This document shows, one piece after another, positions 26,227 to 34,113 of a stretch of DNA of 64,000 bases. Both the position numbers and the translations under genes were made by a program. Source of the DNA: Streptomyces griseus subsp. griseus (lineage in GTDB: Bacteria > Actinomycetota > Actinomycetes > Streptomycetales > Streptomycetaceae); contig NZ_JOJE01000008.1 of NCBI RefSeq assembly GCF_000720255.1, forward strand, positions 1 through 64,000, written 5' to 3'. Each line of letters starts with the position of its first letter. Position 1 is the stretch's first letter. The notes under the pieces are model-generated. The model saw nothing but the letters and a program-made list of their open reading frames with translations. It ran no database searches and was not told the origin of the DNA.

Positions 26227-28029
26227 ATGAGCACGAAGGTGTCCGACCACATCCTCGAACGACTGCGCGAGTGGGGAGTGGAGTGTGTCTTCGGCTATCC
26301 GGGTGACGGCATCAACGGTCTGCTCGCCGCCTGGGGTCGGGCCGAGAACAAGCCGCGTTTCATCCAGTCCCGCCACGAGGAGATGTCCGCGTTCGAGGCC
26401 GTCGGATACGCCAAGTTCAGCGGCCGTCTCGGGGTGTGCGCGGCGACGTCCGGACCCGGCGCGATCCATCTCCTCAACGGCCTGTACGACGCGAAGCTGG
26501 ACCACGTCCCCGTGGTCGCGATCGTCGGTCAGACGCACCGCACGGCGATGGGCGGCTCGTACCAGCAGGAGGTGGACCTGCACACGCTGTTCAAGGACGT
26601 CGCGTCCGACTTCGTGGAGACGGTGACGGTCCCCGAGCAGCTGCCGAACGTCCTCGACCGGGCGATCCGCACCGCGTACGCGCGCCGCGCCCCCACGGCC
26701 GTCATCATCCCCGGGGACGTGCAGGAGCTGGACTACTCGCCGCCCACCCATGAGTTCAAGATGGTGCCGTCCAGCCTGAACAGCAGCAGGTGGACCGCGG
26801 TGCCGGACGAGGAGTCCATCCAGCGGGCCGCGGAGATCCTCAACTCCGGTGACAAGGTGGCGATCCTGGTGGGCCAGGGGGCGGCCGGCGCGCGGCAGGA
26901 GGTGGAGCAGCTCGCCGAACTGCTCGGCGCGGGCGTCGCGAAGGCGCTGCTCGGCAAGGACGTCCTGAGCGACGAACTGCCGTACGTCACCGGCTCGATC
27001 GGCCTGTTGGGCACCCGCCCGTCGTACGAGCTGATGCGCGACTGCGACACCCTGCTGACGATCGGTTCGTCCTTCCCGTACACGCAGTTCCTGCCGGAGT
27101 TCGGCAAGGCGCGGGGTGTGCAGATCGACATCGATCCGCACATGGTCGGGATGCGCTATCCGTACGAGGTGAATCTCGTCGGCGACGCGCAGGCGACCCT
27201 GAAGCGGCTGATCCCGCTGATCCATGGCGAGGAGCGTGGCCGAGAGTGGTACGACACCGTGTGCGACAACGCGCGGCGCTGGCGCGAGGTGATGGAGGGG
27301 CGGGCGCAGCAGTCGGCCGACCCGATCAACCCGGAGTACGTGGCGCACGCGCTGGATCCGCTGCTGCCGGGGAACGCGATCGTCACCTCGGACTCGGGCT
27401 CGGTGGCGAACTGGTACGCGCGGCACCTGACCATGCGGCCCGGTATGCGCGGCTCGTTGTCGGGGACGCTGGCGACGATGGGCTGCGGGGTGCCGTACGC
27501 CATCGGGGCGAAGTTCGCCCATCCGGACCGGCCGGTGATCGCGCTGGTCGGGGACGGCGCGATGCAGATGAACGGGCTGGCGGAGCTGATCACGGCGGCG
27601 AAGTACCGGGACCTCTGGGAGGATCCGCGGCTGGTGTTCGCCGTGTGGAACAACCACGACCTCAACCAGGTCACCTGGGAGATGCGGGCCATGGAGGGCG
27701 CCCCGTCGTTCCTGCCCTCGCAGGAGCTCCCCGACGTGCAGTACGCGGCGTTCGCCCGTTCCCTGGGGCTGACCGGAGTGCGGGTGGAGAAGCCGGAGGA
27801 CGTCGAGGCGGGCTGGCGTACCGCGCTGGAGGCGGACGGCCCCGCGGTGGTGGAGTTCCTCACCGACCCGGCCGTGCCGCCGATCCCGCCGCACGCGACC
27901 TGGGAGCAGATGGAGGCCACGGCCGCGTCGATCCTGAAGGGCGACGCGGACGGGGCCTCCATGGTGAGGCAGGGACTCAAGGCGAAGGTGCGGGAGTTCC
28001 TGCCGGGGCGGGAGAAGAAGGAGAAGTAG
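26227..28029 (+). CDS. Thiamine pyrophosphate-dependent enzyme, PoxB-like pyruvate oxidase/dehydrogenase
   Basis: A 600-residue TPP enzyme of the POX/acetolactate synthase superfamily. The N-terminal pyrimidine-binding domain has VFGYPGDGINGLLAAW, with the activating Glu in QSRHEEMSAFEA. A middle Rossmann domain precedes the C-terminal TPP-binding motif, which runs from VGDGAMQMNGLAEL to WNNHDLNQVTWEM. The closest known activity is oxidative decarboxylation of pyruvate to acetate, giving reducing power in stationary or stress conditions; acetolactate synthase is less likely without a partner subunit. GGGAGG precedes ATG 26227. It is divergent from the sigma factor gene. Confidence 0.88.
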   Translation: MSTKVSDHILERLREWGVECVFGYPGDGINGLLAAWGRAENKPRFIQSRHEEMSAFEAVGYAKFSGRLGVCAATSGPGAIHLLNGLYDAKLDHVPVVAIVGQTHRTAMGGSYQQEVDLHTLFKDVASDFVETVTVPEQLPNVLDRAIRTAYARRAPTAVIIPGDVQELDYSPPTHEFKMVPSSLNSSRWTAVPDEESIQRAAEILNSGDKVAILVGQGAAGARQEVEQLAELLGAGVAKALLGKDVLSDELPYVTGSIGLLGTRPSYELMRDCDTLLTIGSSFPYTQFLPEFGKARGVQIDIDPHMVGMRYPYEVNLVGDAQATLKRLIPLIHGEERGREWYDTVCDNARRWREVMEGRAQQSADPINPEYVAHALDPLLPGNAIVTSDSGSVANWYARHLTMRPGMRGSLSGTLATMGCGVPYAIGAKFAHPDRPVIALVGDGAMQMNGLAELITAAKYRDLWEDPRLVFAVWNNHDLNQVTWEMRAMEGAPSFLPSQELPDVQYAAFARSLGLTGVRVEKPEDVEAGWRTALEADGPAVVEFLTDPAVPPIPPHATWEQMEATAASILKGDADGASMVRQGLKAKVREFLPGREKKEK

Positions 28030-28180
28030 CCCGCGTGAGGGGCGGAGCGAGGGGCGGCGCGGGACGCGTCGCCCCCTTTTCGGCCGGTTCCTCGGCGGGA
28101 AGCAGCATCTCCTCGTAGCGGCCCAGTGCCAGCAGGACGCCCAGCATCAGGACCGGAATGACCACAGCGAACAGTTCCAT
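27977..28180 (-). CDS. Small single-span membrane protein
   Basis: A 67-residue protein starting at ATG 28180 with GAAGGA six bases upstream. It opens with MELFAVVIPVLMLGVLLALG, one membrane helix, then RYEEMLLPAEEPAEK and a Pro/Ala/Ser-rich tail. The final 53 bases overlap the end of the PoxB-like gene on the opposite strand. A hydrophobic start with a good ribosome site and charged membrane-edge residues suggest a real small protein; the tail could be fortuitous. Function unknown. Confidence 0.6.
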   Translation of the reverse strand: MELFAVVIPVLMLGVLLALGRYEEMLLPAEEPAEKGATRPAPPLAPPLTRATSPSSPAPAGTPAPSP

Positions 28181-28298
28181 GTCCGTCCTTCCCCAGGTGG
28201 GACCGTGGGGGGTCCGGGCCGGGTCTCCCCCGATCCGGCCGGCAAACCCCCCGCTGATCCGATCGGGGGACCCTGCACCGATCCGGCCGGCAATCCCC

Positions 28299-28323
28299 GT
28301 GTCGGCGGCCGCTCCTCGGGTAC
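28299..28323 (+). promoter_or_regulatory. SigB-type promoter for the DUF2795-catalase operon
   Basis: GTGT, 15 bases, GGGTAC: an exact match to the GNNT-N14-16-GGGTAC consensus known for Streptomyces SigB-like sigma factors. It lies 34 bases before the start at 28358. Just upstream a 15-bp direct repeat (CGATCCGGCCGGCAA) occurs at 28231 and 28279, 48 bp apart, and could be an additional regulator site. Confidence 0.65.
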
Positions 28324-28357
28324 GCGGTGGCCCACCCCGGAAGATCTGGAGGGAGAC

Positions 28358-28753
28358 ATGCAGCGAGGCAGTGACCGGCTGAGCGTCCACCGGGACGAAG
28401 AGATGAAGCACGAACTGCAGGGGTTGCTCCGGTCCGGACACCCCACACGCACCGAGGAGTGGCACGATCCGGAGCCGACCGCCGACGACGACCCGGAGAT
28501 CTGGCGCGGCGCGGTGGCCCCGGGCGGCGCGCACGCCTCCCTGGAGACGGTGCGTCTGGAGCTGGCCCGCATCCTGGGCCGCGGCTCCTTCCCCGCGAGT
28601 CCGAGTGAGCTGACCGGCGCCCTGCGCCGCAAGAACGCACCCGAGGACCTGGTCGACGCGGTGCGGGACCTGCCGCGTTCGACGCGCTACCCCAACGTCC
28701 AGGCCCTGGCGGAGGCGCTCACCTCGCCCGGTGGGCAGGAGGGCTCGCGGTGA
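28358..28753 (+). CDS. DUF2795 domain protein
   Basis: A 131-residue soluble protein. The C-terminal half carries the DUF2795 pattern (FPASPSELTGALRRKNAPED, then DLPRSTRYPNVQALAEAL), a small helical domain common in actinomycete stress loci. The N-terminal half is charged and unassigned (HRDEEMKHELQGLLRSGHPT). AGGGAGAC precedes the ATG. It is the first gene of a run joined by four-base overlaps, starting under a SigB-type promoter. Molecular role unknown. Confidence 0.82.
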   Translation: MQRGSDRLSVHRDEEMKHELQGLLRSGHPTRTEEWHDPEPTADDDPEIWRGAVAPGGAHASLETVRLELARILGRGSFPASPSELTGALRRKNAPEDLVDAVRDLPRSTRYPNVQALAEALTSPGGQEGSR

Positions 28754-29184
28754 GGACTCAGTGCGTGCGCGACGTCATGACACCGGGCGTGGTCGCCGTG
28801 CGCCCGGACGCCTCCCTCGTGGAGGCGGCCCGGCTGATGCGCACGCAGGACATCGGGGACGTCATCGTCGCCGACGACTGGCGGGTCGTGGGGGTGCTCA
28901 CCGACCGTGACATCGCGGTGCGCGCGGTGGCCGAGGGCTACGACCCGATGACGGTGGCCGCCGAGGCCGTGTGCAGCCCGCGCCCCGTCGTGGTCGGTCC
29001 CGACGATTCGGCGGCAACGGCGGTGGAGCTGATGCGCGAGCACGCGGTACGGCGGCTGCCGGTCGTCGAGGACGGCCGGCCCGTCGGAGTCGTGAGCCTG
29101 GGCGACCTGGCGCTGGCGCGGGACCCGGACTCGGCGCTCGCCGACATCAGCCGGTCCGACCCGGACGCCCGGGGCCGCGCATGA
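28750..29184 (+). CDS. Two-CBS-domain protein
   Basis: A 144-residue protein consisting of a tandem CBS pair. CBS1: VRDVMTPGVVAVRPDASLVE to GVLTDRDIAVRAVAEG. CBS2: VCSPRPVVVGPDDSAATAVE to GVVSLGDLAL. Such stand-alone pairs bind adenine nucleotides and act as energy sensors. The GTG start overlaps the previous stop (GTGA), and its own stop overlaps the next ATG, so it is translated as part of the stress operon. Confidence 0.92.
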   Translation: MRTQCVRDVMTPGVVAVRPDASLVEAARLMRTQDIGDVIVADDWRVVGVLTDRDIAVRAVAEGYDPMTVAAEAVCSPRPVVVGPDDSAATAVELMREHAVRRLPVVEDGRPVGVVSLGDLALARDPDSALADISRSDPDARGRA

Positions 29185-29852
29185 GCCGTGACCAGGCCGC
29201 CGAGATCGCCGCGACCGGCGCCGAGGTCGACGTGAGTGACGTCACGACCCGCTACCTGTTGTACGGGCTGCTGCCCGGCTGGTTCGTGCCGGGGCTCGCC
29301 GACTGGGTGATGCACCGGCGCACCCGGATCGAGGAGACGGCGGGGACGAAGGAGTCCCTCATCCACTCGCTCATGATGGCCGAGGTCGGCCTGCCGATCG
29401 CGCTCACCCTGCGCTACGAGGTCAACCCGCTGCTGCTGTCCGTGCAGCTGGCGGGAACCGCGGCGCACGAGGCGACCGCGCTGTGGGACGTGCGCACGGC
29501 CGTGGACAGCGACCGCGAGGTCAAGCCGGTCGAGCAGCACATCCACAGCTTCCTGGAGTCGCTGCCGTTCGCCGCGCTGGCGTCGCTGATGTGCCTGCAC
29601 GCCGACCAGGTGAAGTCGCTGGCGCGCGGGGGACGGGGCGATCCGCACGCGTGGCGGCTGGTGCCGCGCCGGCGCCCGCTGTCCCCCGGCTATCTCGCGG
29701 GGATCGCCGTCGCGATCGGCACCTGTGTGGCCCTGCCGTACGGCGAGGAGCTGCTGCGCTGCCTGCGCGCCGGCCGGAAGAAAAAGAAGAACGCGAGGGG
29801 TGACGCCGCCCGTTGGCGCGCCCCGCGAACGCCGATGACCGAAAGGACGTGA
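29181..29852 (+). CDS. Conserved membrane protein, di-iron-like hydrophobic scaffold unassigned
   Basis: A 223-residue protein. Hydrophobic segments occur around LLYGLLPGWFVPGLADWVM, LIHSLMMAEVGLPIALTLRY, SFLESLPFAALASLMCLHA and AGIAVAIGTCVALPYGEELL, giving four probable membrane spans. Several His residues sit near them (WVMHRRTRIEE, TAAHEATALWD, EQHIHSFLES), which could hold a metal, as in membrane hydroxylase-like proteins. That is speculation. The tail is strongly basic (GRKKKKNARG). ATG 29181 overlaps the CBS stop (ATGA). Confidence 0.75.
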   Translation: MSRDQAAEIAATGAEVDVSDVTTRYLLYGLLPGWFVPGLADWVMHRRTRIEETAGTKESLIHSLMMAEVGLPIALTLRYEVNPLLLSVQLAGTAAHEATALWDVRTAVDSDREVKPVEQHIHSFLESLPFAALASLMCLHADQVKSLARGGRGDPHAWRLVPRRRPLSPGYLAGIAVAIGTCVALPYGEELLRCLRAGRKKKKNARGDAARWRAPRTPMTERT

Positions 29853-29857
29853 AGAAC

Positions 29858-30400
29858 ATGCGCATCGCATTCCTGGTGGCCCCGGAGGGTGTCGAACAGA
29901 TCGAGCTCACCGATCCCTGGCAGGCCGCGAAGGACGCGGGCCACGAACCGGTGCTGGTGTCCACGGAGGCCGGCGAGATCCAGGCCTTCAACCACCTCGA
30001 CAAGGCGGACACCTTCCCCGTGGACGAGGTCGTCGGCGAGGCGCGGGCCGAGTCGTTCGGCGGACTGGTGCTGCCGGGCGGAGTGGCGAACCCGGACTTC
30101 CTGCGGATGGATGAGAAGGCCGTGGCGTTCGTGCGGGACTTCTTCGAGCAGGGCCGCCCGGTCGCCGCGATCTGCCACGCGCCGTGGACGCTGGTCGAGG
30201 CGGATGTCGTACGGGGCCGGGTGCTGACCTCGTGGCCGAGTCTGCAGACCGACATCCGCAACGCGGGCGGCACCTGGGTGGACGAGCAGGTGCAAGTCTG
30301 CGACCACGCCCCGGCCAAGCTGGTCACCAGCCGCAAGCCGGACGACCTGAAGGCGTTCTGCGAGGCGTTCCTCGACGTGTTCGGCCAGGAGGCCGCTTGA
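29858..30400 (+). CDS. PfpI/DJ-1-family protein
   Basis: A 180-residue DJ-1/PfpI-fold protein. The nucleophile elbow AAICHAPWTLVEA gives C106-H107, and GLVLPGGVANPDFLR carries the oxyanion glycines; an acidic residue near position 12-16 (VEQIEL) completes the family layout. Members act as glyoxalase III/deglycase or general stress proteins, and the YfkM/YhbO group is stress-induced. It lies between the membrane protein and the catalase. Its stop shares a base with the catalase start (TGATG). It and the C-terminal domain of the catalase belong to the same fold. Confidence 0.9.
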   Translation: MRIAFLVAPEGVEQIELTDPWQAAKDAGHEPVLVSTEAGEIQAFNHLDKADTFPVDEVVGEARAESFGGLVLPGGVANPDFLRMDEKAVAFVRDFFEQGRPVAAICHAPWTLVEADVVRGRVLTSWPSLQTDIRNAGGTWVDEQVQVCDHAPAKLVTSRKPDDLKAFCEAFLDVFGQEAA

Positions 30401-32508
30401 TGAGCTCGCCCGACGACGACAAGCAGGAGCAGCGCGAGGCCTTCCGGGCGCCCGACCCGGCGGGCGGACCGCTGACCACCGACCAGGGTGTGATCGTGGA
30501 CCACACCGACGACTCTCTGAGCGCCGGCGAACGCGGTCCGACCCTGATGGAGGACTTCCACTTCCGGGAGAAACTCACCCGCTTCGACCACGAGCGGATC
30601 CCCGAACGGGTGGTGCACGCACGGGGCGCGGGCGCGTACGGCTATTTCGAACCGTACGCGTCCTGCGCGGAGTTCACCCGCGCGGCCTTCCTCCAGGACC
30701 CGTCGGTGCGCACGCCGGTGTTCGTGCGGTTCTCGACCGTGCAGGGGCCGAAGGGTTCGGCGGACACCGTGCGGGACGTGCGCGGCTTCGCGACGAAGTT
30801 CTACACGTCGGAGGGCAACTACGACCTGGTCGGGAACAACTTCCCGGTTTTCTTCATCCAGGACGGGATCAAGTTCCCCGACTTCGTGCACGCGGTGAAG
30901 CCGGAGCCGCACAACGACATCCCGACCGGCGCGTCCGCGCACGACTCGCTGTGGGACTTCGTGTCGCTCCAGCCGGAGACGTTGCACGCGATCATGTGGC
31001 TGATGTCGGACCGGGCGATCCCGCGCAGTTACCGCATGATGCAGGGGTTCGGCGTGCACACCTTCCGCTTCGTGAACGCGGAGGGGAAGGGCACGTTCGT
31101 GAAGTTCCACTGGAAGCCGAAGCTGGGCGTGCACTCGCTGGTGTGGGACGAGGCGCAGGAGTGCCAGGGCCGCGACCCGGACTTCAACCGGCGCGATCTG
31201 TGGGACGCGATCGAGGCGGGCGAGTACCCGGAGTGGGAGCTCGGCGTCCAACTGGTGCCGGAAGAGGACGAGTTGTCCTTCGACTTCGACCTGCTGGACG
31301 CGACGAAGATCATCCCGGAGGAGCAGGTGCCGGTGCGGCCGATCGGCCGGATGGTGCTGAACCGCAACCCGGAGAACTTCTTCGCGGAGACCGAGCAGGT
31401 CGCCTTCCATACGGCGAACGTGGTGCCGGGCATCGACTTCACCAACGACCCGCTGCTCCAGGCCCGCAACTTCTCCTATCTGGATACGCAGTTGATCCGG
31501 CTGGGCGGCCCCAACTTCGCGCAACTGCCGGTGAACCGGCCGGTGGCGCCGGTGCGCACCAACCAGCGCGACGGCTACCACCAGAGCACCGTCCACCGGG
31601 GCACGAACTACTTCCCGAACTCCCTCGGCGGCGGCTGCCCGGCGCACGCGGGTGGCGACCCGGAGGCCTACCGGCATTACGCCGAGCGGGTGGACGGGCA
31701 CAAGATCAGGCGGCGCAGCGAGAGCTTCAAGGACCACCACAGTCAGGCGGCGCTGTTCTGGAACAGCATGGCCGACTGGGAGAAGCAGCACATCGTCGAG
31801 GCGTTCCGGTTCGAGCTCGGCAAGGTCGACGCGCGGACGGTGCGGGCCCGTACGGTGGAGGAACTCGCCAAGGTGGACGGCGGGTTGGCGGCCGCGGTGG
31901 CGCGGGGTGTGGGCGTACCGGAGCCTTCCGGCCACGGGGCGGTCCACAAGCTCGCCTCCCCCGCCCTCAGCCTGGACGCGGAGTCACTGCGCGGCGACGG
32001 CTCGATCCGCACCCGGCAGATCGCGGTGCTGGTCAGTGACGGCGTGGACGCCGAACAGGTGACCGCGGTACGGGAGGCGCTGGCCGCGGAGGGCGCGATC
32101 GTGGAGGCCCTGGCGGACACGGACGGCACGGTGACGGGGGCCGACGGTGAGAAGTACGCGGTCGACCGCGCGCTGCCGACCGTGGCCTCGGTGCTGTACG
32201 ACGCCGTCCTGATCCCGGGCGGGCCGGTGGACACCGCGCCGGTGGCGGCCGATCCGGACGTGATGCGTTTCGTGCGGGACGCCTACCGGCACGGCAAGCC
32301 CGTGGGCGCGCTCGGCTCCGGCGTGCGGGTGGTGGCGGCGCTGGAGCCCGAGGGGCTCGCGGTGTCGACCGAGTTCCACCGGGCGGTGAGTGACCGGGGT
32401 GTCGTGACGGACACCTCGCCGGGGGCCGCGAGCGCCGAGTTCATCCAGGCGTTCGTGGACGCGGTCGGTCAGCACCGCCACTGGAACCGGCCGCCGGTGC
32501 GCGGCTGA
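30400..32508 (+). CDS. katE: Large-subunit (clade 2) catalase, HPII/KatE type
   Basis: A 702-residue heme catalase. The core contains catalytic His73 in [13 protein letters not shown], the Asn of [12 protein letters not shown], and the proximal Tyr in [17 protein letters not shown]-terminal extension from about residue 540 ([36 protein letters not shown]) is the DJ-1-like domain that marks large-subunit catalases; it lacks an obvious Cys nucleophile here. It removes hydrogen peroxide in the cytoplasm. It is the last gene of the five-gene stress operon and is followed by an 11-bp hairpin. The osmotic-stress catalase CatB of S. coelicolor is the probable counterpart. Confidence 0.95.
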   Translation: MSSPDDDKQEQREAFRAPDPAGGPLTTDQGVIVDHTDDSLSAGERGPTLMEDFHFREKLTRFDHERIPERVVHARGAGAYGYFEPYASCAEFTRAAFLQDPSVRTPVFVRFSTVQGPKGSADTVRDVRGFATKFYTSEGNYDLVGNNFPVFFIQDGIKFPDFVHAVKPEPHNDIPTGASAHDSLWDFVSLQPETLHAIMWLMSDRAIPRSYRMMQGFGVHTFRFVNAEGKGTFVKFHWKPKLGVHSLVWDEAQECQGRDPDFNRRDLWDAIEAGEYPEWELGVQLVPEEDELSFDFDLLDATKIIPEEQVPVRPIGRMVLNRNPENFFAETEQVAFHTANVVPGIDFTNDPLLQARNFSYLDTQLIRLGGPNFAQLPVNRPVAPVRTNQRDGYHQSTVHRGTNYFPNSLGGGCPAHAGGDPEAYRHYAERVDGHKIRRRSESFKDHHSQAALFWNSMADWEKQHIVEAFRFELGKVDARTVRARTVEELAKVDGGLAAAVARGVGVPEPSGHGAVHKLASPALSLDAESLRGDGSIRTRQIAVLVSDGVDAEQVTAVREALAAEGAIVEALADTDGTVTGADGEKYAVDRALPTVASVLYDAVLIPGGPVDTAPVAADPDVMRFVRDAYRHGKPVGALGSGVRVVAALEPEGLAVSTEFHRAVSDRGVVTDTSPGAASAEFIQAFVDAVGQHRHWNRPPVRG

Positions 32509-32551
32509 GGCTCCGCCACCGGGGCCGACAGGGGCTCGTACGGCGATGCGG

Positions 32552-32579
32552 CCCCGGCGGGATTCACTTCCCGCCGGGG
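32552..32579. terminator. Hairpin between convergent catalase and DUF6158 genes
   Basis: An 11-bp perfect stem (CCCCGGCGGGA / TCCCGCCGGGG) with a 6-base loop. It overlaps the stop codon of the reverse gene at 32564 and lies 44 bases after the catalase stop. It probably serves both directions, though no long T-run follows. Confidence 0.55.
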
Positions 32580-32893
32580 TCGTTCGTCGTTGCCGGGCCG
32601 CCGGTGCCGCGGCCCCACTTGCCCACGAGTTGCTGCTGCTCCCTGTCCCGTTCGCGGGCGCCCTCGCGGGTGCGGCCCTGGGCGACGTAGCGGCGCGGAT
32701 TGCGGCGCAGGTATTCGCCCTCCAGCTGCGCCATGCGCTCGTTGTGGGCCCGCAGCGCGTCGTTGGAGCCGTGCAGCAGGGTGTCGTGGCGCGTGCGGTG
32801 GATCGTCTCCAGCTCTTTCATCAGCTGCTGGTCGTCCAGCCGGTCGGGATCGACTCCGGTCATCGTGATGTCCCGCTCGTCGTGTTCGTTCAT
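32564..32893 (-). CDS. DUF6158-like small protein
   Basis: A 109-residue hydrophilic protein. The middle reads DDQQLMKELETIHRTRHDTL and SNDALRAHNERMAQLEGEYL, a pattern seen in small actinomycete proteins (DUF6158) of unknown function, probably a helical hairpin. It may instead start at ATG 32863 (MTGVDPDRL), where the consensus-like part begins. It is transcribed divergently from the baeRF-type gene, and its 5' end overlaps the promoter candidate of that gene. Confidence 0.72.
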   Translation of the reverse strand: MNEHDERDITMTGVDPDRLDDQQLMKELETIHRTRHDTLLHGSNDALRAHNERMAQLEGEYLRRNPRRYVAQGRTREGARERDREQQQLVGKWGRGTGGPATTNDPGGK

Positions 32894-32906
32894 GCGGTTC
32901 GGGTAC
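32882..32906 (+). promoter_or_regulatory. SigB-type promoter for the baeRF-type gene
   Basis: GTGT, 15 bases, GGGTAC: an exact match to the GNNT-N14-16-GGGTAC form, 43 bases upstream of ATG 32950. It overlaps the first codons of the divergent DUF6158 gene. The GGGTACCC core is palindromic, but the reverse direction lacks a properly spaced GNNT. Confidence 0.62.
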
Positions 32907-32949
32907 CCGCCCGGGAGCACTACCCACGAGCGGCATCCGGGAGGGAGCC

Positions 32950-34053
32950 ATGGATCTCGCTTTCCTGCATCCACTGTACGAACAATCCGGCCCTTGGGCC
33001 TCCGCATACGTCGACACCTCCCGACAAACAGAGAACACCCCCCATGAACGACATCTGACGGCCGCCGCGCTGGCCAGGGAGCTGTCCGCGCAGGGCGCCG
33101 ACGAGGCCACCTGCCGGGCCGTGGAGAGCGCCGTGGAGGATCTGCGGCACTCCCCCGAGCCACATGGGCGGGCCCTGTTCGCGCGCGGCGGCCAGGTGGT
33201 CCTTGATCCACCGCTGGCCAAGGCACCGCAAGGCAGCTGGGCCGAATGGGCGCCGCTGCCCAGGGTCACCCCGCTGCTGGACCTGGCGGACCAGGAGCCG
33301 GTCTGCGTGGTGGCGTACGTCGACCGCAGGGGCGCCGACTTCGAGCTGCGCGGCGCGCTGGGCAGCCGGAAGGCCGGGTCGGTCACCGGTCGGCAGTGGC
33401 CGATGCACCGCACGTCCACGACCGACTGGTCGGAGCGGCACTTCCAGCTGAAGGTGGAGAACACCTGGGAGCACAACGCGGCGGAGATCGCCGACGCGCT
33501 CACCGTCTGCCAGGAGGAGACCCGTGCCGACCTGCTGATCCTGGTCGGTGACGACCGTGAGCGACGGTCGGTGCACGACCGGTTGCCGCAACGGCTGCAC
33601 GACCGTGTGGTCGAGCTGACCCACGGCACCGGCAGCAGGCTTCTCGACGAGGAGGTGGAGCAGGCCCGCGCCGAGCACGTGCGCCGGCGGACGGAGGCCG
33701 AGCTGGAGCGTTTCCTGGCCGCCCGCGCCCCGGACGCCGAGGGGCAGGCCGGAGCGGTGGAAGGTGTGCCCGCGCTGGTCGAGGCGGCCCGTGAGCACCG
33801 TATCGACGAGTTGCTGATCCGCACGGACGGCCCGGACGCGCACCGCGAGGTGTGGATCGGCGAGGACCCGGACCAGGTCGCCGTGCGCCGTACGGAGCTG
33901 AAGGCCCTCGGCGAGCAGAACTCCTGGGCGGCCCGCGCCGACGACGCCCTGGTGCGTTCCGCGGTGGCCACGGACGCGACGGCCCTCGCGGTTCCCGCGG
34001 CGGCCGAGGAGGCGCCGGTGGGCGGCCTGGGGGCGCTGCTGCGCTGGAAGTGA
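32950..34053 (+). CDS. baeRF-type (actinobacterial eRF1-like, Vms1/Rv2629-like) protein
   Basis: A 367-residue soluble protein. It opens with FLHPLYEQSGPWASAYVDTS, the usual start of Rv2629/baeRF2-type proteins. A beta-rich middle follows (VCVVAYVDRRGADFELRG), then KVENTWEHNAAEIADALT and a C-terminal L7Ae-like part (VEAAREHRIDELLIRTDG). These are distant relatives of archaeal/eukaryotic release factor 1, proposed to act on stalled ribosomes or in dormancy. The strong AGGGAG site and a SigB-type promoter fit a stationary-phase or stress role. Confidence 0.83.
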   Translation: MDLAFLHPLYEQSGPWASAYVDTSRQTENTPHERHLTAAALARELSAQGADEATCRAVESAVEDLRHSPEPHGRALFARGGQVVLDPPLAKAPQGSWAEWAPLPRVTPLLDLADQEPVCVVAYVDRRGADFELRGALGSRKAGSVTGRQWPMHRTSTTDWSERHFQLKVENTWEHNAAEIADALTVCQEETRADLLILVGDDRERRSVHDRLPQRLHDRVVELTHGTGSRLLDEEVEQARAEHVRRRTEAELERFLAARAPDAEGQAGAVEGVPALVEAAREHRIDELLIRTDGPDAHREVWIGEDPDQVAVRRTELKALGEQNSWAARADDALVRSAVATDATALAVPAAAEEAPVGGLGALLRWK

Positions 34054-34080
34054 CCCGGGTGACCGGCCGGACGGCCGAAG

Positions 34081-34113
34081 GGGTGGAGCGGGCCTAGCGG
34101 GCCCGTTCCACCC
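34081..34113. terminator. Bidirectional hairpin between baeRF-type and ABC-F genes
   Basis: A 14-bp stem with one mismatch (GGGTGGAGCGGGCC against GGGCCCGTTCCACCC) and a 4-base loop. It spans the TAG stop of the reverse ABC-F gene (34094-34096) and lies 28 bases after the forward stop. Confidence 0.6.
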
